The notes under the pieces are model-generated. The model saw only the letters and a program-made list of their open reading frames with translations, made no database searches and had not been told where the DNA came from. From positions 1 to 64,000 of the forward strand of contig JAFMOC010000159.1 in NCBI GenBank assembly GCA_019802505.1: 64,000 nucleotides of DNA. The letters are read 5' to 3'. A program made the position numbers and the translations under genes. Source of the stretch: Corydoras sp. C115. Lineage: Eukaryota; Chordata; Actinopteri; Siluriformes; Callichthyidae. Below, piece by piece: positions 63,080 through 64,000 of the stretch (position 1 is the stretch's first letter; the number at the start of each line of letters is the position of its first letter).

Positions 63080-63176
63080 GAATAAAATACAAAAAACAGG
63101 TATTGTTGGGAGCGACACATAGCAGAGTACAGTTACCTCTTTCCCGTGATTTATTCACAATAATACGCAACCTCAA
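63080..63176 (+). repeat. DNA-transposon relic related to 34700-34820
   Basis: AGAGTACAGTTACCTCTTTC and GATTTATTCACAATAATACG match 34770-34812. Confidence 0.6.
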
Positions 63177-63570
63177 CGGCACGGTGGCTTAGTGGTTAGC
63201 ATGTTCTCCTCTCAGCACTAGGGATTCCCGGTTCGAACCCCAATCTGGGCTGGAGTTTCCATGTTCTCCCCCCATGTCCAAGTGGGTTTCCTCCGGGTTC
63301 TCCTGTTTCACAGTCCAAAAAACATGAAGCAAGAGCAATTGAACTCTCCAAATTGCCCCATATAGAGTGTGTTTGTGTGAGTGAGTGTGTGGAAGAGTGA
63401 ATGTGCTCAGCAATGGATTGGCACCCTGTCCTGGGTGTCCCACTTCCAAGATGCTCTTCCCTGGATGGACATGGGGAACCCCCCGCGACTCTATTAAAGG
63501 ATAAAGCAGAAGATAATGGATCCCATGGATGGCCATGGGAAACCCACCCACAACCCAAGTCCCCACTATA
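63176..63570 (+). mobile_element. SINE, sense, plus degenerate 3' copy
   Basis: Main copy from ACGGCACGGTGGC to GATAATGGATCCCATGG (about 63530); then a decayed second 3' end (GGCCATGGGAAACCC to TATAAGATAATTAG). Box B GGTTCGAACCC. Confidence 0.82.
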
Positions 63571-63627
63571 GGATTAAGTATAAGATAATTAGTAGATAGT
63601 AGATGAGATAAATAAAGAAATGAATGA

Positions 63628-63788
63628 CGGGCAGCACAGGGGCGTTGTGGTTGGTCCAAAAACATGGATTCAAGGTGATATAAATGTTTGTCTGTCTGTG
63701 TGAGTGAGTGTGTGTCCAGCGATAGACTGGCGTCCTGTCCCGGGTGTATCTGCCCAGCGCCTGAAACGTTCTCCCCTGGATGGACATG
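63628..63788 (+). mobile_element. SINE, sense, internal and 3' deletion
   Basis: Head GGGCAGCACAGGGGCG joined to TCCAAAAACATGG; stops at CCCCTGGATGGACATG. Confidence 0.78.
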
Positions 63789-63859
63789 TGTTATAAACAC
63801 TATAATTAAAAAACAAGATTTGATTTATAAATGTGTTTACGTAAAACAAAAACACTAAT

Positions 63860-64000
63860 AGCGGCACGGTGGCTTAGTGGTTAGCATGTTCTCCTCTCAG
63901 CGCAAAGGATTCCTGCTTCGAATCCCAATCTGGGTGGAGTTTCCATGTTCTCCCCGTGTCCGTGTGGGTTTCCTCCGGGTTCTCCGGTTTCCTCCCACAG
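63860..64000 (+). mobile_element. SINE, sense, cut by the window edge
   Basis: GCGGCACGGTGGC head with box A intact; box B altered (GCTTCGAATCC). Runs off the end at TCCCACAG. Confidence 0.88.

Overview
This window is vertebrate nuclear DNA and almost certainly from a teleost fish. It contains no intact host protein-coding gene that I can support. The evidence is the repeat content: dozens of tRNA-derived SINEs whose central part resembles the V-SINE (mermaid/DANA-type) core, two Tc1-type transposons, a Tf1/sushi-type chromovirus LTR retrotransposon, an IS630/Tc1-mariner-like DNA transposon, LINE 3' ends with (ATT)n tails, and abundant TA/CA/GACA microsatellites. A siluriform or other otophysan fish is a guess only. 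By eye the SINE family covers roughly a third of the window.

Layout. 1-1,003: mosaic of SINE pieces in both orientations. 1,004-4,030: non-repetitive DNA, then TA-rich DNA with a 120-bp perfect palindrome. 4,030-6,260: SINE cluster with a clear SINE-in-SINE nest. 6,260-12,650: two related tandem arrays, the first with a 251-bp monomer and a two-monomer higher-order pattern, both interrupted by SINEs. 12,650-26,600: SINEs, many with readable target-site duplications (TSDs), separated by non-repetitive noncoding stretches, plus a LINE reverse-transcriptase relic and a Gypsy reverse-transcriptase relic. 26,655-28,275: decayed Tc1 element. 29,041-31,400: tandem SINE array with an 18-bp linker. 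31,400-35,840: more SINEs and TA arrays. 35,887-37,506: second decayed Tc1 element. 38,300-44,460: SINEs, fold-back repeats, LINE tails and an inverted duplication.

44,470-54,822 is the most structured part. A GACA/GATA microsatellite is split by an IS630/mariner-like element (copy A). Copy A is itself interrupted by a 6.9-kb LTR retrotransposon (44,978-51,910) and by a second copy (B) of its own family (52,224-53,853). Copy B preserves the unoccupied version of both insertion sites, so the nesting can be read directly. 54,823-64,000: noncoding DNA and further SINEs, some in duplicated blocks.

No cellular pathway is encoded here. What works together is the parasite machinery: the LTR element carries gag-protease, a frameshifted pol with RT, RNase H, integrase and a chromodomain-like end, a TATA-like box, a polyadenylation signal, and a primer site that matches its own predicted RNA 5' end (Tf1-style self-priming). 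The SINEs depend on a LINE in trans. All coordinates and alignments were made by eye, so boundaries are good to a few bases where a TSD is quoted and to about 10-30 bases elsewhere.
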